Part shown: piece by piece, positions 1-9,000 of the stretch | Layout: each line of letters starts with the position of its first letter | Position numbering within the stretch: the first letter of the stretch is position 1 | Source: CAYLLN01 sp040901775 | GTDB taxonomy: Bacteria > Planctomycetota > Planctomycetia > Pirellulales > Pirellulaceae | Direction of reading: 5' to 3' | DNA: 14,262 bases | NCBI GenBank assembly: GCA_040901775.1 | Contig: JBBDYF010000254.1 | Span: forward strand, 1 to 14,262 | Program-made: the position numbers and the translations under genes | Notes under the pieces: model-generated | What the model was told of the DNA's origin: nothing | Seen by the model: only the letters and a program-made list of their open reading frames with translations | Database searches by the model: none

Positions 1-2028
1 CTCGTACTCCGACTTGGGTTCGGTCCACGAGGTATGTCGCTTGGCTTCGCGGATCGCCTTGGCGGCCCATTGCTGCGCCCGCTCGACCGGCAGCGGCCAG
101 GCCCCCACCAGCGTTTGATACAGGGCGTATTCAAAGTTCCGATCCGGCTGATCCTCTTGTTTGTGCCGCGCATTGTGCGCCGACCACTGCTCGACCGCGG
201 CTCGCCACCGAGCGGGAATTTCCGACAACAACAGGAGCCGCGCCCGCACGTCCTCGCTGCGCTTGGTGTCGTGCGTGGTCGTGGTGGTCATCGACAGGGG
301 CCACAGTTCTTGCGTCGCCTGGCAGGCCGCGTGGAAATTCGCGACCGTCATTCCGAAATGGCCCGGATCGCCTCCCACCTCGTTGAGCGCCAGCAGCCGG
401 TGGTAGTTGTAAAACGCGGTGTCCTCGACCCCCTTTGCCATGACCGGGCCGGTGACCTGCTGGAACCGCATGACGAATTCGGTTTCGATCTCGCCGGTCA
501 GCCGCAGCAGCAGCACGTCGCGCACGAAGTGGAACAATTCCGGCTCGATGTCGGCCCGGTGCCCCTGGGCCGCTTCGACCGCCCGCTCGGTCAGTTCGGC
601 GTCGAGCGGCGAGGCCTGTCCCCGGCCGGCGCGAATATAGGTGCGATAGACCGGAAAGCAAGCGATGATTTCGCGCAGCACCATCCGCAATTCGCGGCGG
701 GTGAAATCCCGATAGCGGGCGTGCCGCTCGCAAATTTTCACCAAGAGCGAGGTCAGCCGGTGGACGTCGGTGCCGAACAGATCGCGCAGCACCTGGTGTT
801 TGGTCTGATAGACGACATGCAGATAGTCGGTCGGATCGCCGGTGAACTGCTCGTAAAATTCGGTCAGCGGCGCTTCCCCCTCGGGAGCAATTTGCAAATT
901 GCCCAGTCGATTGAGAAAGTCGTAGCCTGTCGTTCCGTGAACGGGCCAGGTGTCGGGCAGGGCTTCGCCGGGCTCGAGAATCTTTTCCACCACGAGCCAT
1001 TTTTCCGGAGCCCGCGAATGGAGCCGCGAAAGGTATTGCTCGGGGTCGAACAATCCGTCGGGATGGTCGATCCGCAGTCCGTCGAGCAGCCCCCGGTCGA
1101 TCCATTCGAAGATCAGGGCGTGCGTGTCCTGAAAGACCTGCTCGTCCTCGGTGCGCAAGCTGGCCAGCGTGCTGACATCGAAAAACCGGCGATACGCCAG
1201 TTCCTCGCCCGCCGTGCGCCAAAATGTCAGCCGATAGTTCTGCCGGTCCAGCAGTTTTCCGACCGCCTGGGGATCGGCGTTGAGCTCGGCGACGGTGTCG
1301 TCCACGGCGCGGCCCACCGCCGGCTGCTCGGCGCACAACCGTTCGAGCAATTGCCGCAAGACCTCTTTATCGCGGTGCCGCAGGTTGACGCTCTCGCGAT
1401 CCGTGGCGGTCGAGACGGGAAGCCCGCCGTGGGCATTGGCCAAGAAAGCGAGCTCGTCGCTATGCGACCGCTCGGCCGCCACTTTCAGCAAATCGTTCAG
1501 CGAGCGCGGGGCGACGGGATAGCTGTGGTCGTGATAGTGAAACGTAAACGCGCCCCCTTGGCGCGACATGCGGATCTCATGCTGCTCCAGCACGCGGCCG
1601 AAGTGATCTCCCAGGACAGGCAAAACCACCGTGTCGTGCAGGCGCTCTTCAGGCGGATGCCAATCGACGTCGAAGTACGCCGCGTAACGACTCGCCTGGC
1701 CGTTTTCGAGCACGTCCCACCACCAGCGGTTCTGCGGGCTGCCGATGCTCATGTGGTTCGGCACCACATCGAGAATCTGGCCCAACCCATGAGCCGCCAG
1801 CGACCGGCACATCCGTTCGTGACCGGCCCGCCCCCCCAGTTCGTCGTTCGGCCGGCGATGGTCGAGCACGTCGTAGCCGTGCGTGCTCCCCGGCATCGCT
1901 TGAAAATAGGGGGATGCGTAAAGATGGGTAACGCCCAGCGCCGACAAGTAGTCGGCCACCTCGGCGACGCGGTCGAATCCGAAGGTCGGCTGAAGCTGAA
2001 TTCGATACGTCGAGAGCGGAAAACCCAT
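1..2028 (-). CDS. treY: Maltooligosyl trehalose synthase TreY (C-terminus cut by window edge)
   Basis: TreY is a cytoplasmic GH13 enzyme that converts the reducing-end alpha-1,4 bond of maltodextrin into an alpha,alpha-1,1 bond, giving maltooligosyl-trehalose. The minus frame is open from an ATG at 2028 to position 1, which gives 676 residues. The family usually has about 700 to 1000 residues, so the C-terminus is missing. Visible GH13 motifs, in order: the STYRIQLQPTFGF N-terminus typical of TreY (residues 6-18), DVVPNHM (about 87-93), GLRIDHPDGL with nucleophile candidate Asp321 (about 317-326), VVEKIL with acid candidate Glu348, and the THDTKRSEDVRAR region near the visible end. The visible end (REAKRHTSW) still matches the family. 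An in-frame TAG lies about 50 bases upstream, so ATG 2028 is the only good start, although no strong Shine-Dalgarno site is seen. It starts 67 bases after the treZ stop on the same strand, so co-transcription is likely. Confidence 0.95.
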   Translation of the reverse strand, partial: MGFPLSTYRIQLQPTFGFDRVAEVADYLSALGVTHLYASPYFQAMPGSTHGYDVLDHRRPNDELGGRAGHERMCRSLAAHGLGQILDVVPNHMSIGSPQNRWWWDVLENGQASRYAAYFDVDWHPPEERLHDTVVLPVLGDHFGRVLEQHEIRMSRQGGAFTFHYHDHSYPVAPRSLNDLLKVAAERSHSDELAFLANAHGGLPVSTATDRESVNLRHRDKEVLRQLLERLCAEQPAVGRAVDDTVAELNADPQAVGKLLDRQNYRLTFWRTAGEELAYRRFFDVSTLASLRTEDEQVFQDTHALIFEWIDRGLLDGLRIDHPDGLFDPEQYLSRLHSRAPEKWLVVEKILEPGEALPDTWPVHGTTGYDFLNRLGNLQIAPEGEAPLTEFYEQFTGDPTDYLHVVYQTKHQVLRDLFGTDVHRLTSLLVKICERHARYRDFTRRELRMVLREIIACFPVYRTYIRAGRGQASPLDAELTERAVEAAQGHRADIEPELFHFVRDVLLLRLTGEIETEFVMRFQQVTGPVMAKGVEDTAFYNYHRLLALNEVGGDPGHFGMTVANFHAACQATQELWPLSMTTTTTHDTKRSEDVRARLLLLSEIPARWRAAVEQWSAHNARHKQEDQPDRNFEYALYQTLVGAWPLPVERAQQWAAKAIREAKRHTSWTEPKSEYE

Positions 2029-2095
2029 GGGTGCAAGTCGTCGAGGCAGCCAAGCAAGATGGTCGTCGAATCGGCCCTACGAGAAGAAGCAAACG

Positions 2096-4078
2096 CTATG
2101 CCGGACCAGATTCCGAGAGTTCGCCCGCCCGGCAGAGCGCCAAGCATTCGTAGGGTAGCAGTTCCAGGGTCGAATGCGAATCGGTGCGGCTGCCGCCGTA
2201 GCGGGGCGCCTCGGAACTATACGCGACCTGGAACTCGTCGAAAAAGGCCGTGGCGGGAATGAGTTGCGGTTCGCCGGCGAAATTGAAGTAGGCCAGCAGA
2301 GTGCCGGGCGACTCGGGAATCGTGCCGCCACGCACGAGCTCCAGCAGCGGCTCTTGCTCCAGGTCGTTCACCAGCCGCGCCGAACGGTCCACATGATTCT
2401 GCAGCGGGGGCCACTCGCGGCGAGCCCGCAACAGATCGGCATACAGCAGCCGCAGCCCGGCGGCGAACGATCCCGTGGGCCATTGCCAGGCGAGCTTGGC
2501 GCTTTCAAAGGTTTCGTCGGCGAAGGGATCGGTAAACTCCTCCTCAAAGCCGTGCGCGGCGAATTCCGCCTTTCTTCCCTGGCGCACCGCTTCGACCAGT
2601 TGTGGGTCGCCGAAAGAACAAAAGAATGGGAAGGGCTGCTCTTCGCCGTACTCTTCGCCCATGAAGATGAGCGGCAAGTACGGGGAAAGCAGCAGCAGGC
2701 TGGTAGCGAGCCGCTGCTTTCCGGGCGATCCCAAAATCGAAATCATTCGATCGCCGGTCGTGCGGTTGCCTATCTGATCGTGGTTTTGCAGGCAGGCGAC
2801 AAAGCGGTCGCCCGGCAGATCGTCGGAAGGGGCGCCGTGCCGCCGATCGCGATACAGGCTGTACTGCCCGGTGAAAACGAACGGATGTTCGAAGGTGTGC
2901 GCCAATTGATCGGCTCGACCGAAGTCTTCGTAGTACCCGTGCCGTTCGCCGGTCAGGCAGGCATGCACGGCATGATGAAAGTCGTCCCCCCACTGGGCCG
3001 CCAAAGCAAAGCCGCCGCGCTGCCGCGAACGGAGAATCCGCGGGTCGTTCAGATCGCTCTCGGCAATCAGATGGATCTGGCGGCCGGCGCGCTCGCTTTC
3101 CTGCTCGGCGACTTCCTGCAATTCTCCCAGAATATGACGGGCGCTGAAATCGAAAATGGTATGCACCGCGTCGAGCCGCAACCCATCGACGTGAAACTCG
3201 GCGAGCCACATCCGGGCGTTGTCGAGCACGTAGTCGCGCACATGGTCAGACCCGGGGCCGTCGAAGTTGACGGCTTCGCCCCAGGGCGTTTTGTACCGAT
3301 CGGTGAAGTACGGGCCGTAGCTCCCCAGGTAGTTGCCCTCGGGACCGAGATGGTTATAGACCACGTCCAGAATGACGGCGATTCCCTGGCCGTGGCAGGC
3401 CTCGACCAGTTGTTGAAACTCCAGCGGGCCGCCGTAGCTGTTTTGGACCGCGTAAGGAAACGCGCCGTCGTAGCCCCAGTTGCGAGTGCCGGGAAACTGT
3501 CCGATCGGCATGATCTCGATGGCAGTGATGCCCAGCTCGCGCAGGGCCGGCAGCCGGCCAGCGATGGCCGCGAAGGTTCCCTCAGGCGTAAACGTGCCGA
3601 CGTGCAACTCGTACAGCACGAGATCCCGACGGGAAATTCCTTTCCAGTCCTGGTCGGTCCAGCGAAAGCGGCTGGGCCGGACGACGGCCGACGCGGCATG
3701 CGGCCCATCGGGTTGCGAAAGCGAGCAGGGATCGGGCAGCTCCCGCTCGCCGTCCAGACGGTACGCGTAGCGTTGGCCTTCGGGAACGTCGGGCAGCGTA
3801 TGGGCAAAGGCGTTTCGCCCTCGTGGCTCCATCGGGAGATATTGTTTGTCGGAGCCCGTCCCCAAGACCAATTCGACGCGCTGGGCGCGCGGCGCCCAGA
3901 CCTTCCACCGGATGGCACCTGCAGGTCGTTCGAGAGATCCCAGGCTACGCTGCTTGGTTGGAAGCGCCGGCGTAAGCATTGTTTTCACGGCTGCTGTGTG
4001 TTCCGCCGGGACGCGCGGCGTTGACTGCCGCACGACCGCAATTTCTTTGGCTCCCATTCCTCTTGCGCCTTCCATCAT
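2096..4078 (-). CDS. treZ: Malto-oligosyltrehalose trehalohydrolase TreZ
   Basis: TreZ hydrolyses the alpha-1,4 bond next to the trehalose unit made by TreY and releases free trehalose; it is a cytoplasmic GH13 enzyme. The 660-residue protein has an N-terminal beta-sandwich (IRWKVWAPRAQRVELV, about residues 57-72), then the (beta/alpha)8 barrel with LYELHVGTFTPEGTF (about 155-169), DVVYNH (238-243), DGLRLDAVH with nucleophile candidate Asp303, LIAESD with acid candidate Glu340, and QNHDQIGNR with Asp434. These four regions are complete. The longest frame starts at a TTG at 4111, but the ATG at 4078 has a GGAG seven bases upstream. The TTG also lies inside an inverted repeat, so 4078 is preferred. 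The first 45 or so residues match no TreZ core, and the ATG at 3979 is a further possible start. The treY gene follows on the same strand. Confidence 0.95.
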   Translation of the reverse strand: MMEGARGMGAKEIAVVRQSTPRVPAEHTAAVKTMLTPALPTKQRSLGSLERPAGAIRWKVWAPRAQRVELVLGTGSDKQYLPMEPRGRNAFAHTLPDVPEGQRYAYRLDGERELPDPCSLSQPDGPHAASAVVRPSRFRWTDQDWKGISRRDLVLYELHVGTFTPEGTFAAIAGRLPALRELGITAIEIMPIGQFPGTRNWGYDGAFPYAVQNSYGGPLEFQQLVEACHGQGIAVILDVVYNHLGPEGNYLGSYGPYFTDRYKTPWGEAVNFDGPGSDHVRDYVLDNARMWLAEFHVDGLRLDAVHTIFDFSARHILGELQEVAEQESERAGRQIHLIAESDLNDPRILRSRQRGGFALAAQWGDDFHHAVHACLTGERHGYYEDFGRADQLAHTFEHPFVFTGQYSLYRDRRHGAPSDDLPGDRFVACLQNHDQIGNRTTGDRMISILGSPGKQRLATSLLLLSPYLPLIFMGEEYGEEQPFPFFCSFGDPQLVEAVRQGRKAEFAAHGFEEEFTDPFADETFESAKLAWQWPTGSFAAGLRLLYADLLRARREWPPLQNHVDRSARLVNDLEQEPLLELVRGGTIPESPGTLLAYFNFAGEPQLIPATAFFDEFQVAYSSEAPRYGGSRTDSHSTLELLPYECLALCRAGELSESGPA

Positions 4079-4085
4079 GATGCTG

Positions 4086-4089
4086 CTCC
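4086..4089 (-). promoter_or_regulatory. Shine-Dalgarno site deciding the treZ start
   Basis: GGAG on the minus strand is seven bases from the ATG at 4078. No comparable site precedes the upstream TTG at 4111, so this site favours the shorter treZ product. Confidence 0.55.
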
Positions 4090-4101
4090 ACCAGTCCCTA
4101 C

Positions 4102-4164
4102 GTGTCGCCAAACGTTAGCAAACCCCATACCGGACCGCCCCGCGGAAAATGACGTTTGGCACAC
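4102..4164. repeat. Imperfect 13-bp inverted repeat in the treZ / permease divergent region
   Basis: The left arm 4102-4115 reads GTGTCGCCAAACGT. The right arm 4152-4164 reads ACGTTTGGCACAC, which is the reverse complement of the left arm except for one extra base (the C at 4106). The arms are separated by 36 bases. The repeat lies just upstream of treZ and about 105 bases upstream of the permease start. It could be a paired operator for a dimeric regulator or a hairpin in the treZ leader. No T-run follows either arm, so it is not an intrinsic terminator. The function is inferred only from position and symmetry. Confidence 0.6.
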
Positions 4165-4269
4165 CAATTGCTTCCCACTGTCGCGACAAGTTGACAGCCT
4201 TCCACGTCAAGGGAGTCGTAAGAACTGGCCGCGAGCGGCAAGCCAGCAATCGCCTCTAGTTTCCTTGAG

Positions 4270-5493
4270 ATGTACCACATGGATTCGCAACACAGGGTCA
4301 GCGCCTCGTCCGCCGATGCGCCGGCAGCTCGAGCAGCGAACGACGACCAACGGGCCGCCAGCCGACCACCCGCCAGCAGTGCGACCACCGTTCTGGCCGT
4401 GCTGGCGGTTCTGGCGGCGCTGTACGTAGCCCGCGATCTGCTGGTGCCGATGGCGCTGGCCGTGCTGCTGGCGCTGTTGTTGCGCCCGCTGCTGCGCCGG
4501 TTGCGGCATCTGCACATCCCCGACTTGGTAGGTGCCTTTCTGCTGGTGGGGGGCTTGGCCGCACTATTTGTAACGGGCTTTCTGACCTTGGCGGGCCAAG
4601 CACAAAGCTGGCTGGCCGAGGGGCCGGCGACCGTCCGCCAGGTGCAGGCCATGCTGCCCCGCAGGTCCGGGCCCATCGGCGACTGGCAGGAGACCACCCA
4701 GGCGGTGCAAAACCTGACCCAAACGCAAGGGAGCAGCGAGCCGCTCAAGGTCGAATTCGATTCGTCCGAAACGGCCTACACGGTGCTCGGCTTCAGCGGC
4801 CACTTCGTCGGCGCGGCGGTCATTGTCTTCGTGTTAGCCTACTTTCTGCTGGCCCTGAGCGAAACCCTACTCAGGCAGGCCCTCTCGTCGCGCGGCAAGT
4901 TCGTCGAAAAGCGAAACATCGTCGAGTTGCTCCGCAACGTGGAAGGGGGCATCTCGCGCTACCTGCTGACGATCACCGCGATCAATATCGGCCTGGGCGT
5001 GGCCACGGCCCTGGTCACATGGCTGATGGGCATTCCCAACCCCGTGCTGTGGGGAGTCATGGCAATGCTCCTGAACTACGTTCCCCACGTCGGCGCGTTC
5101 CTCTGCATGGCGGTGTTGTTCCTGGTCGGTTCGGTCACGCACGAATCGCTGGTCTATGGCGGTTTGACGGCGGGAGCGTTTGCCCTGCTCACCTCGGCCG
5201 AAAGCTACTTCATCACGCCCATGGTGCTCAGCAAGTCGCTGCAACTCTCGCCGCTCGCCGTGATTCTGGCGATTCTGATCGGGGGTTGGTTTTGGGGCAT
5301 TCCCGGCGGCTTGATGGCCGCTCCCTTGTTGACCATCTTGAAAATCATCTGCGACCAGTTCACCAGCTTGCAGCCGATCGCCGCCCTGCTGGCCGGCGAC
5401 GCCACCGTCAATATCGCTACTCAAACTGCCGAGCCGGCCAACAGCGCGCCTGCCAGCAGCACGGCCAGCACGGCGGCCAAGCAGCCGGCGTGA
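4270..5493 (+). CDS. AI-2E family transporter (PF01594 permease)
   Basis: This is a 407-residue inner-membrane protein of the PF01594 family. Family members include TqsA, linked to autoinducer-2 export, YdiK/PerM-type proteins of unclear substrate, and some sodium/proton antiporters. The substrate cannot be read from sequence. Hydrophobic segments lie at about residues 38-72, 85-108, 177-197, 231-253, 256-289, 297-320 and 326-360. A soluble loop at about 110-170 sits between the second and third segments, as is normal for the family. Family-type motifs are GGISRYL (226-232), the GIPNP and NYVPHVGA region (254-276) and GIPGGLMAAPLL (343-354). The N-terminal 36 residues and the Ala/Ser/Thr-rich C-terminal tail (about 386-407) look disordered. 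A second ATG nine bases downstream (4279) is equally plausible, because GAG at 4267-4269 is better spaced for it. The gene is transcribed divergently from treZ. Confidence 0.9.
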   Translation: MYHMDSQHRVSASSADAPAARAANDDQRAASRPPASSATTVLAVLAVLAALYVARDLLVPMALAVLLALLLRPLLRRLRHLHIPDLVGAFLLVGGLAALFVTGFLTLAGQAQSWLAEGPATVRQVQAMLPRRSGPIGDWQETTQAVQNLTQTQGSSEPLKVEFDSSETAYTVLGFSGHFVGAAVIVFVLAYFLLALSETLLRQALSSRGKFVEKRNIVELLRNVEGGISRYLLTITAINIGLGVATALVTWLMGIPNPVLWGVMAMLLNYVPHVGAFLCMAVLFLVGSVTHESLVYGGLTAGAFALLTSAESYFITPMVLSKSLQLSPLAVILAILIGGWFWGIPGGLMAAPLLTILKIICDQFTSLQPIAALLAGDATVNIATQTAEPANSAPASSTASTAAKQPA

Positions 5494-6050
5494 TGCGTGC
5501 GGGATCGTCAGTTGGATTCATCCGGAACAAGGCGTGCGATGATAACAGGCTGGATGATCTGCTCTTAAGCGACCTGACAAGGAATATCGGGTTGGATAGC
5601 CGCTCACTGCGCCGGCAATTCTTCTAGTGAACGTATTGACAGACTAGCGACTATCATTCCGTCCATATACTGCGCGGAGCGTGCGCGCCGGCTCTTTCAA
5701 AATCTGGTGGATTGCTCGAACGGCCGAAAGTCTTCTAGCTCTTCATCAATCTGGTCGCGTATCAGCGGTCTGATATCGTCGCAAGTGTTGGCGGACGCGG
5801 AGGTTACCCCGGTGCGATCAGGCACTTCGCGCGGAAAAATTTGCGATATAAGCGAAACGATTGTCCCCGCGGGTTTTGCTCGCCCTTGGCTGCCACCGCC
5901 AGTATGATGGAAGCGGCCCCGAAGTGTCGGCCCTCGGCCCGGCTCGTCCGGCATAACCGCTCCGTGGACACCTGCCAAGGTTTAGACGGCTTGCAGCCTG
6001 AAACCCAGCGCGCTTCCACTCGAAAAACCCTTTGATCGGGAACTGCAATC
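5494..6050. other. Intergenic stretch with no supported gene
   Basis: About 557 bases separate the permease from the CHAT gene. Short reading frames exist on both strands (for example plus 5707-5907 and minus 5697-5978), but they overlap one another, lack good Shine-Dalgarno sites, start with poor codons or match no family I know. A TTGACA at 5636-5641 has no properly spaced -10 box: TATACT at 5666 is 24 bases away. No convincing terminator hairpin with a T-run was seen after the permease. The stretch presumably holds the promoter of the CHAT gene, and may include a decayed gene, but neither can be shown. Confidence 0.5.
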
Positions 6051-9000
6051 ATGGCAGCTCGCTCGTTCGTGTTCGCCCTGCCCGCCGCGCTGGTGGTGGC
6101 TTTGTGGGCCGCGCCGGCCCCGGCTCAGTTGCCGCGCAAGCAGGCCCCAAACGAGACGCATTTCGCGTCGATGACGCCGTTTTTAGACGGCGACTTTCAA
6201 GACGCCGCCAAGGGCTTCCGCAACGCCTCGCGCAGCCGGATCATTATCGGCGGCGCCTGGATCGACTCGATCTGCTACCACGCGATGCTGGGCGAATGCT
6301 TCTACCAGATGGGCGACCTGGATCACGCGCTGGAGCAGTACAATTCGGCCTGCGAGCTGTATTTGGCCCATCGCGACTGGATGGCGCGGATCGACTTTCC
6401 TCCGTCGCTGGGCCCCAAAACGAATACGCAGTCCCCGGCGATTACCTGGGGCGCAAGCACGCGGAACATCAAGCTTGGCGCGTTTCAGGATCGCTATTCC
6501 AGCGTCCTAGTGAGCACGACGGTCGGCGCGATCGAGGGGCAGGCGGTGCTCTCTCAGCAGCCGGTGCTGTATCCCGTGCATGTCGGCGAGATCGTCCGCT
6601 GCACGGCGCTCGCCCTGTCGCGGCGGCGCGAAATTTTGGGCCCCACCTGCGAGCACGATCCCTTGACCGGGCAACTGGTTGACGCGCTGGCGCGGCGTCC
6701 CGGTCCGCCGAACCACTGGGCTCAATGCTGGGTCGAGTTGCAGCTTGGGCTGGCCTATGCCGGGGCGAACAAAATTCCGCAAGCCGCCACGGCGCTGCAA
6801 TCGTCGCTGCTGGCGGGCGGCGTGTACGAGCACCCGCTGACGTGCGTGGGTCTGTTGGAATTGGGCAAGCTGTCGCTCGACGAAGGCAAGTACGATGCGG
6901 CGATCGCGCTGTTTCACGAAGCCACGATTAGCGCCATGTTTTTCGACCGGTTCGAAGTCATGGAAGAGGCGTTTCGGCTCGGGGCGCTAGCCTACATGGT
7001 GTCGGGGCAGAAGGGAGTGTATCCGCCGCTGGTTCCCGCCGCAGCGGCCGCGCGCCGGGTCGAGTTCGTGCAGGCCTCGATTCTGACGACGCTGGCCGAC
7101 AACCTGATTACTGTGGGAGACTTGCCGGCCGCCCAGGCGGCCATCGCCGAAGCGAGCAAGGCGATGGTTCGGACCGACCTGCCTCAATCGGCAGTGGGGG
7201 CCCGGCTCAACTACCAGGCAGCCCGCGCCGCGTTGCAAGCGGGCAACGCCAAGCAAGGGGGCGCGTCGCTGGCGGCTGCGATGGCATTTCAAAAGAAGTC
7301 GTCCAAGCGGCTCTATCAGATTGCCCTGGTCGATCGGCTGTTCGGCGTCGGCGGCGTGACCGAGCGCGTCGCCGATCTGCTGTATGCCGACGTCCTCCGC
7401 GAGCCGACGCGCACCGACTGGTCGGTCGATGCGCTCGAAACGCTGACCGTCAGCCTGACACCCCACCCGCTCCCCTACGAACATTGGTTCGAGTTGGCGC
7501 TGGCTCGCAAGGAGCAGGACAAGGCGATGAACATTGCCGATCGGATTCGGCGGCATCGGTTTTATGCCACGCAGCCGCTGGGGGGACGCGTGCTGGCTTT
7601 GCGGTGGGTGCTCGAAGCGCCGAAAGAAACGCTGTCGGTCGAGGCGGCGCGCCAGCGCCAAGAACTGCTGGTCAAGTACCCGAATTATGCCGAGCTTTCG
7701 CGCAGCGCAATTGCGGCGCAAGAGCAATTGGCGGCGCTGCCGCTAGTCCCCGCAGACGACGCCGAAATCAAGCGGCAGCAAAACCTGCTGGCCGATCTGG
7801 CCAGCACCAGCGCCGCGCAAGAAGCGCTGCTCAACATGATGTCGCTCGAACGCGTGGTGGCCGAGTTTGCCTTTCCGCCGCTGCTGGAAGTGAGCGACAT
7901 TCAGGCGAAGCTGCCCGCGGGGACGCTCGTCTTCACCTATCTGGCCACGCAGCGCGGCGTGCATGCGTTTGCCCTGACCAACGACAAATACGGCCACTTC
8001 AGCGTGGCGTTGCCGGCCAAAGTGAAGGCCGACGTGGCTGAATTGCTGCGCGATATGGGGCACTACGACCGCACGCAGCCGGTCGGCGGCGAAGAGCTGA
8101 CCAAGCAGGACTGGAAGCAGCCGGCGCTCCGCCTGCTCAAGCAGCTAACCAACGACACGAAGCCCGAGGACTGGGCCAAGTACGAAGAGGTGGTGATCGT
8201 TCCCGACGGCGTGCTCTGGTATCTGCCGTTCGAGGCGCTGCAAGTGCCGACCGACGACGGGAGCGTGTCGTTGATATCGAAGGTAAGGATGCGTTATGCG
8301 CCGACGCTGTCGCTGGCGGTGCCCGACGGCCGGCCGGCGAAACGCATCGCCCGCACGGCCGTGGTCGCCGGCAAACTGATCCCGCGCGAGGACGACGCCC
8401 TGACCCAGTACGCGAAGGATCAACTCGGCGCCTTGGCCGACGTGACCATGCTCGCCGGCAATGCCCCGGCTCCTGCAGGCATCTTCTCGGCCGCGCTGGA
8501 TCGCCTCGTCCTCATGGCCGACGTGGAAGACGCCGACAAGGCACCGTATGGCTGGTCCCCCATGCAACTCGAAGGGGGACGAGGCGGAACGCTGGGCAAT
8601 TGGATCCAGCTTCCGTTCGCCGGTCCCGAGCAAGTCGTCTTTCCGGGGTTTCATACGCCCGCCGAAGTCAGCCTCAAGCGACCCGGCACGGGCGACGAAG
8701 TGTTCTTGGCCATCTGCGGCTTGATGGCCAGCGGCAGTCGAACCGCCCTGCTCAGCCGGTGGCGCGTGGCGGGGCAAAGCACGGTGGAATTGATGCGCGA
8801 GTTCGTGCAGGAACTGCCGCACCAGTCGGCGGCGGCGGCCTGGCAACGGAGCGTCAGCCTGTCGATCGACCGGGTGCTCGACCCAACACGCGAGCCGCGG
8901 CTCAAGCCCAGTTCCGCGGCCGACGGATTGAAAGCGAGCTCGCCGTTTTTCTGGTCCGGCTATATGCTGGTCGATACGGGCGTCGTGCCAGCGAAAGAAG

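Noticed and set aside
131..1336. Minus-strand frame of 401 codons inside treY
   Set aside because: It is Arg/Ala-rich with no motif, and lies in a different frame from the continuous TreY reading frame that covers the same bases.
34..2262. Plus-strand open frame of 742 codons antisense to treY
   Set aside because: The minus strand carries a clear TreY protein with all GH13 motifs. The antisense frame has no recognisable domain, runs across the treY/treZ junction, and is explained by high GC at third codon positions.
2174..4024. Plus-strand open frame of 616 codons antisense to treZ
   Set aside because: It is the antisense shadow of TreZ, whose catalytic motifs are complete. No signal, domain or ribosome binding site supports the plus frame.
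4111..4111. TTG at 4111 as the treZ start
   Set aside because: It has no Shine-Dalgarno site and lies in the inverted repeat arm, while the ATG at 4078 has a well-spaced GGAG.
4191..4220. TTGACA at 4191 as the -35 of the permease promoter
   Set aside because: No acceptable -10 hexamer lies 16 to 19 bases downstream.
5636..5671. TTGACA with TATACT as a promoter for the CHAT gene
   Set aside because: The spacer is 24 bases instead of about 17, and the site is almost 400 bases from the start codon.
5697..5978. Small minus-strand frame in the 5494-6050 gap
   Set aside because: It would start with TTG without a Shine-Dalgarno site and matches nothing I recognise. A decayed gene is possible but cannot be supported.
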